Source: an uncultured Campylobacter sp. (GTDB lineage: Bacteria; Campylobacterota; Campylobacteria; Campylobacterales; Campylobacteraceae). From it: a stretch of 64,000 nt of DNA. The DNA lies in NCBI RefSeq assembly GCF_937959485.1, contig NZ_CALGPY010000004.1:124001-188000 (forward strand), read 5' to 3'. Under the pieces are notes generated by a model that was not told where the DNA came from, made no database searches, and saw only the letters and a program-made list of their open reading frames with translations. Positions 40,963 through 51,000 of this stretch are shown piece by piece. Position 1 is the first letter of the stretch. The number at the start of each line of letters is the position of its first letter. Made by a program: the position numbers and the translations under genes.

Positions 40963-42519
40963 TTAAGCCCCGATTGTTTCGCCCGCGATCATTCCGAAAA
41001 CCATACAATCAAGGATTGCGTAGGTTCCGAGCCTGCTCGCACCGTGCACGCCGCCGGTTACCTCGCCCGCAGCCCAAAGCCCCGGGATCGGCTCGTGAGT
41101 AAGGCTAGAGATGACCTGGGCTTTGGTGTTGATCTCAAGTCCGCCCATCGTATGGTGCACCTTCGGCATCGTGCGACTTGCGTAAAACGGCGGCTTGGAA
41201 ACGTCGATGCCGTCCAGCTTATCGACTACTTTGCCGAATTCCGGATCTTTGCCCGCTTTGACGTAAGAGTTATAATCCGCGACGGTCTTTAAAAACGGCT
41301 CCAGCGGCAGATTGTAAGCCTTCGCAAGCTCCTCTAGCGTGTCAAATTTTTTCACGACGCCCGCTTCTAGAGGCCTTGAAGTATAAACCGGGTTACGCGC
41401 GGCGACGGCTTGGGAGTCGCAGACGTTTACTGGATAGTTATCGTTTTTCTCACTCTCGCCGATAACCTTAAAGCAAGCGTCTGCCTTGATCTTGCGCCCT
41501 GCGTGCTCGTCCATAAAGCGCTTTCCCGTCTTTGGACCGACGGTAAGACCGTAGGTGTTGCAGCAGTGGTTGGTGAAATTTACCGCAGCGCCGAAGCCCT
41601 TCTCATCTGGCGAGCAATATGGAAGGAACTGAATCCACGACGTAAGAAGGGTAAATGCGCCGATTCTGTTTGCCGCAAGCATCGCTCCTGCCGAGCTTCC
41701 CGGATGGTTGGTGCTATCTATGCTAGGCACTACGCGCGGATCTTGGATCTGGCGGTACCATAGATCGCGTCCGTATCCACCCGAAGCTAGCAAAACGCCG
41801 TCTTTGGCTTTATAGCTCTTTTTCTCGCCGCTTTTATTTTCTAAATCGTCGCTAAAGAGTTTCGGATCAAATTTATACTCTTCGCGAGCTTCTACGCCCA
41901 CGACGCGGCCGCTGTCATCCACGATGAAATCGTCAAATTTCGTGCGAGTTTTGATCGTGACATTAGGATCGTTTTGAAGTTTGCCCATCATCGGCTGGAT
42001 GTAGCCCGAACCTGAGCCGTTGGTCGATTGCAAGCTTCTTGCGACGCTGTGGCCGCTCTCAAAGATCAGCTTGTCGCTAAATTCCGCCCCGCAGCCCACC
42101 AAAAGATCCACCGCATCGTTGCTGCGATCAAACATCACGCCTAAAAGATCGGTGTGGTTAAGCCCGAGCCCGTCTTTTACGGCATCGGCTATAAAAAGCT
42201 CCTTGCTGTCTTTGATGCCCTGCGCTACTTGAAATTTATTCATCGGAGCCGCCATATTTCCGCCGTTGATGACGGAATTTCCGCCCGCACGACCCATCTT
42301 TTCAAGCACTAGCACCTTTTTGCCGCGCCCGCTAGCTTTAATCGCCGCGGCAAGCCCTGCAAAACCGGTGCCGATGATGACGATGTCGTATTCCTCGTCA
42401 AATTTGATGTCCTTGGCGTTTTGTGCCGCGTACGCGCTACTAGATCCCAGCGCAAGCGCCCCCGCACCCACTGCGCTAATCTTTAAAAAACTACGTCTTG
42501 ATACATCATGCTTTTGCAT
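40963..42519 (-). CDS. Tat-exported flavocytochrome c-type flavoprotein reductase
   Basis: A periplasmic FAD enzyme of the fumarate reductase/flavocytochrome c family. The Tat signal is VSRRSFLKISAVGAGAL, ending near AYA-AQ. The FAD fold is YDIVIIGTGFAGLAAAIKAS near residue 42, and KMGRAGGNSVINGG follows. Active-site parts are RFMDEHAGR, VHHTMGGLEI and HGASRLGTYAI. It is 518 residues and has no CXXCH haem motif, so electrons must come from a separate cytochrome that is not in this window. Substrate could be fumarate, methacrylate, urocanate or another enoate; the sequence does not decide. No repeat insertions. Confidence 0.88.
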   Translation of the reverse strand: MQKHDVSRRSFLKISAVGAGALALGSSSAYAAQNAKDIKFDEEYDIVIIGTGFAGLAAAIKASGRGKKVLVLEKMGRAGGNSVINGGNMAAPMNKFQVAQGIKDSKELFIADAVKDGLGLNHTDLLGVMFDRSNDAVDLLVGCGAEFSDKLIFESGHSVARSLQSTNGSGSGYIQPMMGKLQNDPNVTIKTRTKFDDFIVDDSGRVVGVEAREEYKFDPKLFSDDLENKSGEKKSYKAKDGVLLASGGYGRDLWYRQIQDPRVVPSIDSTNHPGSSAGAMLAANRIGAFTLLTSWIQFLPYCSPDEKGFGAAVNFTNHCCNTYGLTVGPKTGKRFMDEHAGRKIKADACFKVIGESEKNDNYPVNVCDSQAVAARNPVYTSRPLEAGVVKKFDTLEELAKAYNLPLEPFLKTVADYNSYVKAGKDPEFGKVVDKLDGIDVSKPPFYASRTMPKVHHTMGGLEINTKAQVISSLTHEPIPGLWAAGEVTGGVHGASRLGTYAILDCMVFGMIAGETIGA

Positions 42520-42789
42520 TACAACTCCTTTAATTGAAAGTGTATATTTAAAAGAAATGATAACTCGAATTTAAATGTAAGTCAAATAGAATAACGTTAT
42601 AAATAGATAGTAAAAAGCTATGAAATATGGGCGTTGATATAAAATTTTGAAATTCGGCGGGCGAGCGGGATTGAAATTTTAAAATTTTATCAGACGCTCG
42701 TTTCAAAATGCTTGTGAACGCAAAAGCGCACTCGGCGCGAAAATCGCAATTAATGCAAAATCCGCGCCGAGCTTTAAAGCCGCTACGCC

Positions 42790-45700
42790 TTAGCGAGCGA
42801 CCTTAAATTTAAGCGTTTGCAGATCGTAGTTATTTACCTGCTCGTATTGCATATCCTCGATAGAGATCGCAGGAAGCGCGCACGAACCTGCCATAATCAC
42901 GTTTATCGGAGTGTAGATGACGCCGCTGCTATTCTCTCCGTCTCGTGGATCGTAGTAAAAATAGCCGCTTTTTGGGAAGCGAAGCACTCGGTCATACAGA
43001 TACTCCGTGTGTTCTAATGCCACGCTGTCTTGCATGCCCTCGACTCTAGCCTGCGCAGCCGAACCTAGGCGCTCATTGACTGCTTCAAAGCAGCTAGGCA
43101 TCGCCTCATCGATTACGAAATTATAAAGATAATAATTCGCTCGCCAGCTGATCTTAGAGTAAATTTTCTGCCCTACTTTAAGCTTGTTTAGATCGACTAT
43201 GTTGCCGCGAGCATCTATAAATTCACGATAAATTTCAATCCTCTTGCTATCCATAGAATGAGCGTTTAGACTCTGTATGCTCAAAGCTTCATGCTTTAAA
43301 GGCGCGCTTTCATATCCAAAGCCAAGAGCGGTAAAAAATAGCTCGCCATTGCCGCTCATCGGCGTAAATTCCATCGCGCCGTCCTTAACCGCGAGTTTGG
43401 TATCCAGCGGCGAATTGAAATTTTTCGCCTCGCCGTCGTATTTTAATGCAAAATGGGCTTCTTTTTTCGAATCCTTAAAATACGCATCAAATCCGCGTAT
43501 TACGCTTGCTCGCTCCTGCGTGTTGTTTATATTTTTTAGATCGCGAATGATCGCATCGACCGTGCGAGCCGTGCTATCATCTTTGATGCCAACTTTGCCG
43601 AATGCATAGAGCTTAAAGGCAGCATCTCTTACATCGCTAGCAAATGTTAAACCTGCTCCGTTATCAGCGTAATCGTAATTCGCCTCATCTATTTTTTCGA
43701 GCATAAATTCAAACTCAGTCGTCATATTGTGCTTTTTAAGTATCGCAGCCAAGGCGATACTAGCCATCGGCGAGTCTTTATAAAGATCGTTGTCGTAAAT
43801 GAAATTTATCTCATCATCATCGAGCTTGCCGTATTGATCTAGCACGAAATCCGCGTATATGCGGAGCGTATCCTGATCTTTGTAGCTTGATTTTAGCGCG
43901 CTAAAAATTAGCGATCTTTGCTTATTGCTAAGGAATTTATAGCGCGCGTCAAGCTCTAGCAAAACGTCGCTTGCGTAAATTGAAGCGTAGTAGTTAGTAA
44001 CGCCGTGAGCGTTCCAGTATCCAAAATCGCCGTTAGGTTTGAGGCGAGATAGAATTCTACTCGCATACTCATTTACGCGGTTGGTTAAGGTTTTATTGGA
44101 GTCTTTGCGTGCGACATAATCAACCGCTATCATTCTTGAAGCAAGCTGTTCGGTGCAGCCGTAAGGATAGAGATATAGCTCGTCCGCTAGGCTAAAAGCA
44201 TTAGGCGTAGCGCTAACGTGAGTATAAATTTCTTTATAGCTCGGATCGATTTTTAGAGTTACCGGCTTATCGCCATAGCTTACGTGAAATAGCTTCGAGC
44301 GCGGGAACTGGCTGATTACGTCAAATTCCACATCGCTACTAAATTTCTGCCCGTTTGCGTCAAGATCAAATTTAATGTTCGCATCCGCAATATCAAGCGC
44401 GCTCGCGGTGAAGTTCGTATGCTTGACCTCAAGCGGTTTGAGCGTGAAATTTGCCTCGCCGCCACTTATAGCGACCGAAGGAGATGAGCTGACCTTCAAG
44501 ACCGTCTTTTGCTCCTTATCGGTGGTGTTGATGAGCGTCAGCGGCACGGAAATCTCATCGCCGCGTACCATGTAGGTTAGATCGGCGGGCTTTATGATCA
44601 CGTCGTCTCGGACCTTGGCTTCGACGTTTGCCGAGCCGATCGTAGCCGCCTCTCCGATAGCCATGGCGCTTAGTCGGATCGTGGAGTTAAAATTTTTCGG
44701 CATCGCAAGCTCAAATTTCGCCTCGCCGTTTGCATCCGCTTTTGCGATCAGCATTTTGATAAATTTTTTCTGCTTTTTGTTTTCGACCGGGCTTAAATTC
44801 CGTTTAGCTTTCGCCATCACGCCGTCGCCGCCGAAGCTTAGCTCTTTAGCAGTAGTTTGATACACGCTAAGATCGTCGTAAATGTCGAAGTACCGCAGCG
44901 CAAAATACGCGCTAACGTCAAACGCCTTAAATGCATCAAGCTCCTCTTGTGAGACGATATCTAAAATTCCAAGATCGACTGCATAGAGTATGACCTTGGA
45001 ATTTGGCTCGCTTTTTACGCTGATCTGCGCGTTTTGCCCGTTTTTGTAGCTTTTCTCGGCTAGGATTTGCACGTTAGCCTTGTGTGAGCTCGCATCTAGC
45101 GCCACCGGCACGTTTACATAGGCTCTAAGCGGCATCGCAGCGGGTGTCGCGGCGCGCGCGATTACAGCGTTGATGTGTCCGCCGACGAAATTCTCCGGCA
45201 CGCTAAGCTCAAATTCCGCGCTACCGCCTTTTATGGATAGAATTTTATAGTCGTAAACCTGCTCGCCCACGAGCGAGATATTTAGCACGCCGCTTTCTAC
45301 CGGAGAATTGATGACGCCTTTAATTTTATCTCCGGCTTTAACCTTGTCGCTTGCGAGTTTGATTTTAGCGCTTTGCACATCTTTAGCGTTTACCCGTCCA
45401 TAATATCCCCAGCCGCTTACATCCACGCGCACGCCAGCACTTGCGCCGCTTGAGTAATCGTTTGCGACGATTAGATAATTGCCACCGTTTTGGAATTTGT
45501 ACTCAAACTCGCGCGCATCGGTGCTAACGGCGCTTACGAGATTAAAGCTTTCTTGCTCGACGTATCTGTTGCCGTCATAAACGTAAGTAAAATCGTCTCG
45601 GTAAATTTCAACGTCGATCTTGCCTTTGACGTCGGTTTTAGTTTTGGAATCTAGTAGCGCAAAGCCGAATTTTACGCTATCGCCGCTTGATATGAAATCT

Positions 45701-47958
45701 TTGTTCGCGCGAATTCCTACGATACGATCATAAGGCAGATAGCTCAGGCTGCGATATGCGCTTACGTTTTTGCCCTCCTCGGTTACGCTGAAATTTAGTA
45801 GAATATTTATGGCGTTAGAGACATTTAAATCAGCTGCTGCCGGCGAGAGTGCAAGCTCTTTTTTGCCGGCGGAGCTTAGCGTAAATTCTGCCCTGCGAAG
45901 CTGCGTAGCGCCATTTTTCTTTAAGCGATCGTTTAGAAACGAAAAGCCCTCGTAGCCTTTAATTTTTAGCTCTTTTTCATAGGCGTTTGCTTCCAGCGAG
46001 CCTTTCAAATCTCCAGCCGGCGCGCCTGCAAGATAGTTTGAGCTTAGCTTTAGTGTGATGATCTCATCCGCGCCATATTCGTCTTTGGCAGTGAGAATTT
46101 CATTTTTGATGCGGTTTGGGACGAAATTTTCTACGCTGAAGCTTTTAGAAGCGATGATTTTGTCCTCATAGATGAGATCCAGGCGGTAAGTGCCGCTTTT
46201 CTCGCCCATCAGCTCGTCTATTTTAACGCTGCCGAACTCATCGGTGTTTTGCGCGCGCGTGATGACCACAGTGCCGCTAGGATCGTAAATTTTAAATTTA
46301 ATCGGCGTATTTTTTAAAGAGCTAAAATCGCGATTTTTCATCACGATCGTGCCTAAAAGCCGCTCGTTCGGACTTATCAGCTCGCTTGCAAGATAAACGA
46401 ACGGACGCTTTGCAGTAATCGTTTTCTCGACGCTTGCTACGGCGTTATTAAATAGCACGAACGCATGTTCATCGCCTTTACTAATCTCGATAGAGCGCGG
46501 ATTTTTGGCTAGAATTTCCATATTTTCTAATCTTAAAATTCCATCTCCGTCCGTTTTATCCTCTACGATTAGCTCGTTTTTATCGCTGTAAATTTTAACC
46601 TTCGCTCTGCTTAGCTCCTCGCCATTACTAAGCCTAGAAGTATAAACGAGCGCACCGCGCTCAAGCAGCACCACTTGAGCCGTAATGTCGCTAAGATAGG
46701 CTACGCGCGAAACCTCTTGCATCTTTTCGCCCACTTTATAAAACGCCGTGATTTTATAAATTCCATCCTCGTAGCCTTTAAAATCCATCGCGATTTTATG
46801 CTCCGCAACGGCGTTTTTAGCGCCTCCTATATCAAAGCTCTTAACCGCGATCTCGCTAGCTAACCCACCTACACTATCTTCGTTGCTTTCAAAGTTTAAA
46901 AAATACCTAAAATTTTGCTCAGGGACTTTGGCAATCGAAATTTTAACCTCATTTACGTTTGAGCTTTTAAATGCCAACGAAGCGGATTTTGGGATAAAAT
47001 TTTTCTCGTCGCTAAAGGCTACGAAAGGCAGCCTGTCGCCCATTTTTACGCTTTGTTTTATCTCGTCACGCAAGATATATGAGCTATCTCCGAAGCCCTT
47101 TAGCAGCCTAATCTCGTAGCTTTTATTCGGCATAAACTCGTCGCTTACTATATCTGCATAGTAGTAGCATGAAGGATCGTCGCTTTCGCCGCCCTCTTCA
47201 TTTTCGTCGTAATAATAATATCGCGGCTGAGTGAGGCTAAATTTACTCACGCCTGCGATTCTTACGTATTTAGCGGACAGCTCGTCCATATAGTTAGGAA
47301 AACACACTCTAGCCGCGAGTGAGCCGTCTTTTAGAGCCGCAGGGCGGATCTGCACGCCGCTTAAATTTGAAGCGTTAATGCTGTCGTTAAAAGGCTCCTC
47401 GTCCGTGCGCAGCTCCACCGGATTTTGCAGCTTTGCGCCCGCTTTTGAGGTGAGGGATTCTATTTGCAATACGACGTTTTGCGCCTTAGGATCGAAGCTG
47501 AATAAAAAATTCCGATCATCGTGCGAGCTAAGCTCATAGGATATATCGTTTTGGGCTAAATTCTGCGCGCGGTAAATTCTAGTCGCTTGCTGTAGCGCGT
47601 CCTTGCTAACCGCATCGTTAAATTTAATTGCCACTAACCCCGGACGCAGAAGCGCGATATGCTCGGTGCTAAAAGGCTCTGTCTCGAACTCAAAGCGCAC
47701 CCCGCGCACCTCGCACGAATAATTAACCCCGGCGCTAAGCATCGGCTTTGGATAAAGCCTGATTGAGCTCTCGCTCACGCTTTCGTAGGTGCCCGTGATT
47801 TTGGGAGTGCATTTTAAGATCTGCTTTTGCGTGACGCTAAATCCACTGCCGTCCACCCCGCTAATCTCGTAAGCCCCGCTAGCGTATTTGATCTCTACGC
47901 CTGCGGCAAAGCTAGCCAAAGCGCAAAATAGCGCTGCGTTTAGTAGTTTTGTCTTCAT
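42790..47958 (-). CDS. Bacterial alpha-2-macroglobulin with thioester
   Basis: This is a bacterial alpha-2-macroglobulin, thought to trap foreign proteases in the periplasm and protect cells whose envelope is broken. The ATG at 47958 with AAAGGA upstream opens a signal peptide (LLNAALFCALASFAAG); five earlier codons are dropped. There is no lipobox cysteine, unlike E. coli YfhM. The 1722 residues hold a series of macroglobulin beta domains, and the thioester site YPYGCTEQLASR is intact near residue 1200. It ends the pair with pbpC, 47 bases upstream, the standard pairing (YfhM-PbpC in E. coli). No long insertion of the repeat type is visible. Confidence 0.93.
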   Translation of the reverse strand: MKTKLLNAALFCALASFAAGVEIKYASGAYEISGVDGSGFSVTQKQILKCTPKITGTYESVSESSIRLYPKPMLSAGVNYSCEVRGVRFEFETEPFSTEHIALLRPGLVAIKFNDAVSKDALQQATRIYRAQNLAQNDISYELSSHDDRNFLFSFDPKAQNVVLQIESLTSKAGAKLQNPVELRTDEEPFNDSINASNLSGVQIRPAALKDGSLAARVCFPNYMDELSAKYVRIAGVSKFSLTQPRYYYYDENEEGGESDDPSCYYYADIVSDEFMPNKSYEIRLLKGFGDSSYILRDEIKQSVKMGDRLPFVAFSDEKNFIPKSASLAFKSSNVNEVKISIAKVPEQNFRYFLNFESNEDSVGGLASEIAVKSFDIGGAKNAVAEHKIAMDFKGYEDGIYKITAFYKVGEKMQEVSRVAYLSDITAQVVLLERGALVYTSRLSNGEELSRAKVKIYSDKNELIVEDKTDGDGILRLENMEILAKNPRSIEISKGDEHAFVLFNNAVASVEKTITAKRPFVYLASELISPNERLLGTIVMKNRDFSSLKNTPIKFKIYDPSGTVVITRAQNTDEFGSVKIDELMGEKSGTYRLDLIYEDKIIASKSFSVENFVPNRIKNEILTAKDEYGADEIITLKLSSNYLAGAPAGDLKGSLEANAYEKELKIKGYEGFSFLNDRLKKNGATQLRRAEFTLSSAGKKELALSPAAADLNVSNAINILLNFSVTEEGKNVSAYRSLSYLPYDRIVGIRANKDFISSGDSVKFGFALLDSKTKTDVKGKIDVEIYRDDFTYVYDGNRYVEQESFNLVSAVSTDAREFEYKFQNGGNYLIVANDYSSGASAGVRVDVSGWGYYGRVNAKDVQSAKIKLASDKVKAGDKIKGVINSPVESGVLNISLVGEQVYDYKILSIKGGSAEFELSVPENFVGGHINAVIARAATPAAMPLRAYVNVPVALDASSHKANVQILAEKSYKNGQNAQISVKSEPNSKVILYAVDLGILDIVSQEELDAFKAFDVSAYFALRYFDIYDDLSVYQTTAKELSFGGDGVMAKAKRNLSPVENKKQKKFIKMLIAKADANGEAKFELAMPKNFNSTIRLSAMAIGEAATIGSANVEAKVRDDVIIKPADLTYMVRGDEISVPLTLINTTDKEQKTVLKVSSSPSVAISGGEANFTLKPLEVKHTNFTASALDIADANIKFDLDANGQKFSSDVEFDVISQFPRSKLFHVSYGDKPVTLKIDPSYKEIYTHVSATPNAFSLADELYLYPYGCTEQLASRMIAVDYVARKDSNKTLTNRVNEYASRILSRLKPNGDFGYWNAHGVTNYYASIYASDVLLELDARYKFLSNKQRSLIFSALKSSYKDQDTLRIYADFVLDQYGKLDDDEINFIYDNDLYKDSPMASIALAAILKKHNMTTEFEFMLEKIDEANYDYADNGAGLTFASDVRDAAFKLYAFGKVGIKDDSTARTVDAIIRDLKNINNTQERASVIRGFDAYFKDSKKEAHFALKYDGEAKNFNSPLDTKLAVKDGAMEFTPMSGNGELFFTALGFGYESAPLKHEALSIQSLNAHSMDSKRIEIYREFIDARGNIVDLNKLKVGQKIYSKISWRANYYLYNFVIDEAMPSCFEAVNERLGSAAQARVEGMQDSVALEHTEYLYDRVLRFPKSGYFYYDPRDGENSSGVIYTPINVIMAGSCALPAISIEDMQYEQVNNYDLQTLKFKVAR

Positions 47959-48005
47959 AAAATTCCTTTGCAAAAATTTTACGAAATTATATACAAATTA
48001 ACCTT

Positions 48006-51000
48006 TTATTTTCTTTCATTTACTCTAAAATTTGCTTTAGCGAAATTTGCATTTTCGTCCAAGCAGCCAAGCTCGAAATCCCCTGCTCCAAGACTTAGCG
48101 TAAAAGCCTCACCGTTAGTGCGCGCAAAATATTCTCCCGTTTTAACTTTAGAATTTGCAGGCGCTAGGCTTTGCGTGGTGAAATCGCGTGCCACAAAATT
48201 TTGCTGCGAGGAATTTCGATCCGTAAAATTTTTCGCTGTGAAATCTTGAGCCTCCGAATTCTGCTCTGTAGAATTTTGCAAGATAGAATTTTGCGACGCC
48301 AAATTCCGTGTGGCTGGATTTTTAGCTATAAAATTCCACTCTACAGAATTTTGCTTCGTAAGATTTTGTGATTTTAAATTCTGTGGCGCTGAATTTTGTA
48401 GCATAGAATTTTGTGCTGCAAAATTTTGCTTTAAATTATCTTGCTGCGCCGCGCTAGAATGCTTGGAATCCAAATCCGCGGAATTCTCCCCCGTAAACGC
48501 AGTGGAATTTAGCGCTATAAACTCCCGCGAACCGCCGCTTAGCCTGATATATACCCGCTCGCCGAAAACCGCCGTGCACTGCACTTTAAGCCGCAAAAAG
48601 CCGTCCGCGCCGGTCTCGTAGGTTTTGGCGTTGATATCGTTTAGCACGGGCCTTACAGCGGCAAATTTAGCCGCGCACCTTCCTGTGCGCACCTTTTGCG
48701 GATCGACTAGGCCGTGTTTTAGCAGATAAAAAAGCTCGCTCGTGCCGTAAATTTCGCACTCCTCGTTGGGCTCAACTCCATCGATCGTAAGATCATCGGC
48801 GCTTTGAGCGCACTCCTTTTCGCGGTACGCGTCGGTGCACACTCGCCGAAAGCTCACGCCCGCGGGACGCGCAAACTCCGCCTCGCCCAGCATGCCCGAT
48901 TTATCGAGGAAAGCAAACATATTAAACGCCACTTTTGCCGCACTCACGCCGCCGCTAAGATCCCTAGTCTTGGAGCCGTCGAAATTTCCCAGCCAGACGC
49001 CGAGGGTAAATTTAGGCGTGAGCGCGACCGTATAGAGATCGCGCGCATCGGCGCTCGTACCCGTTTTAAACATCAACGGCGGCGCGTTTAGGGTGTTTTG
49101 CCACACCGAGCCGAGATAGGAGCGCGGAGCGTTTCTTAACATCTGCGTTACGATGTAGGCGCTCTGCGGGGTTAAAATTTTAGCATCGTCGCCGATCTTT
49201 GCGCCCGCTATTTCGAGCTTCCGCAGCTTACCGCCGTTTGCAAACGCGCTGTAAAGGCGGCTAAGATCCATTAGACTCATCGAAATACTGCCAAGCGCGA
49301 TACCTGCGCCGTAATAATCCTTGCTAAACTCCGCCAGATGCACGTTTGATAGCATCTCATACAGCCCGTCGTCACCAAGCATCAAATTTAGCTTCACCGC
49401 GGGGATATTTAGGCTAAGACTTAGCGCGTCCGTAGCACTAACCGCGCCCAAAAACCCCTGATTGTAGTTGCGAGGAACGTAGCCTGCGAAGGTTATCGGC
49501 GCGTCGATCAGCTTCTTTGAAGGGGTGATAAGCCCGCGCTCAAGGGCTTTGGCGTAGATGAAGGGCTTGAGCGTCGAGCCTACGTTTTTTTGCGAGCGCA
49601 CGCCGTCGTTTTGCCCCTCATTAGCGCTAAAATCGTGGCTGCCGACGTAAGCGATCACCCTCATGCTTTCGTTGTCGATCAGCACCGCAGCGCCGTTTCT
49701 AACGCCCTTATCGCGTAGAGAGAGGATCCCGCTTTTCAAAAAACCCTCAAGCGCGATCTGGGTTTTAAGATCCAAACTCGAATAAATTTTACCCTCGTTT
49801 AGACGCGCAAGCTCCTGCGCTAGCGCAGTTTGCTTCATTGACTGCGCGCTCGCTTCGAAGCCTGCGGAATTTCCCCACGCCTTGGCGTTTAGATCGGAAT
49901 TTATTTGCGCCTTAGTGTCCGAAGCGAAATTTGCCCGCGATTTGGCGCCTGAAACGGAATTTGTCTGTATTTTGGCGCCCGGAGTAGAATCTGTCTGAGC
50001 ATTAGCGTTCGACGAAGCGAAATCCGTCTGCGCACTAGCGTCTGAAATGGAATTTGCCTGCGCACTAAAATTTGCGCTCGACCGCTCGCTAGAGCTTGTA
50101 TCTGCGCTAAAATTTTGCGGCAAATGCGCGGTATCTTGCCGATTATTTAAATTTAGATTTTGCGAATTTCGCGGGTCTTGGTACGGATGTGCAGCATCGG
50201 TGACATTCTGCCGCTTGTTTAAATTCATATCCGCATTCGGATTTTGCGGCAAATACTCGGTTTGCCCTTCCGTATCTGCGCTAAAATTCTGCGGCGAATA
50301 CGCAGTGGCTCGTTGCTCGTTTAAATTTAGACTTTGAGTATTTTGCGACGGATGGGCGGCATCAATGAAATCTCGCCGTTTATACAAATTTGCGCCCTCT
50401 CGTTCATTTGGTTTTACGCTTTTTGATTCATTCGATTTTGCGCCCGCCTGTGATTCTACGCCTTCGCGCTCGTTTAAATTTAAGCTCGTTCCGCCTAAAT
50501 TTAAACTTTTCGGCGCATTAGTTTTAAAATCCGCCTCTTTGGGATTCATTTCTTTCAAATCCACCCCCGCCTGCGTGTTTGCGACGCTTGATAAATTCGT
50601 CCCAACCTTCGCCGCAGTCGTAAAATTTGTTTCGACACTAGCCGCATCCGAAAAATTTGACTCTGCCCCCGCCGCGGTTCGGCGTGTAGACGAGTTTACT
50701 TGCCCTGTCGTCGCGCCGGGCGTGCCGCCCTGCTCTAAATTTTGAGTGAAATTTACGTCATCTTTGGCGGTAAAATTCTGCATTTTATAATTGTTAAACG
50801 CTAACAGCGCGTAATGCGGCGCGTAATTGGGCGCTGCGTAGCGTCTGGGCGAAAACGGCTCTGCGAGGGCTCGCTCATACTCGCTTTGCGAGATCACGCC
50901 GCCCTCTCGCAACTGCGAAATTAGGCGGTTTTTAAGCGCGTTGATGTTTGATCTGCGGTCTAGGCGGTTTTTGTTCGGGTTTTTTGGGATCACGCTAAGA

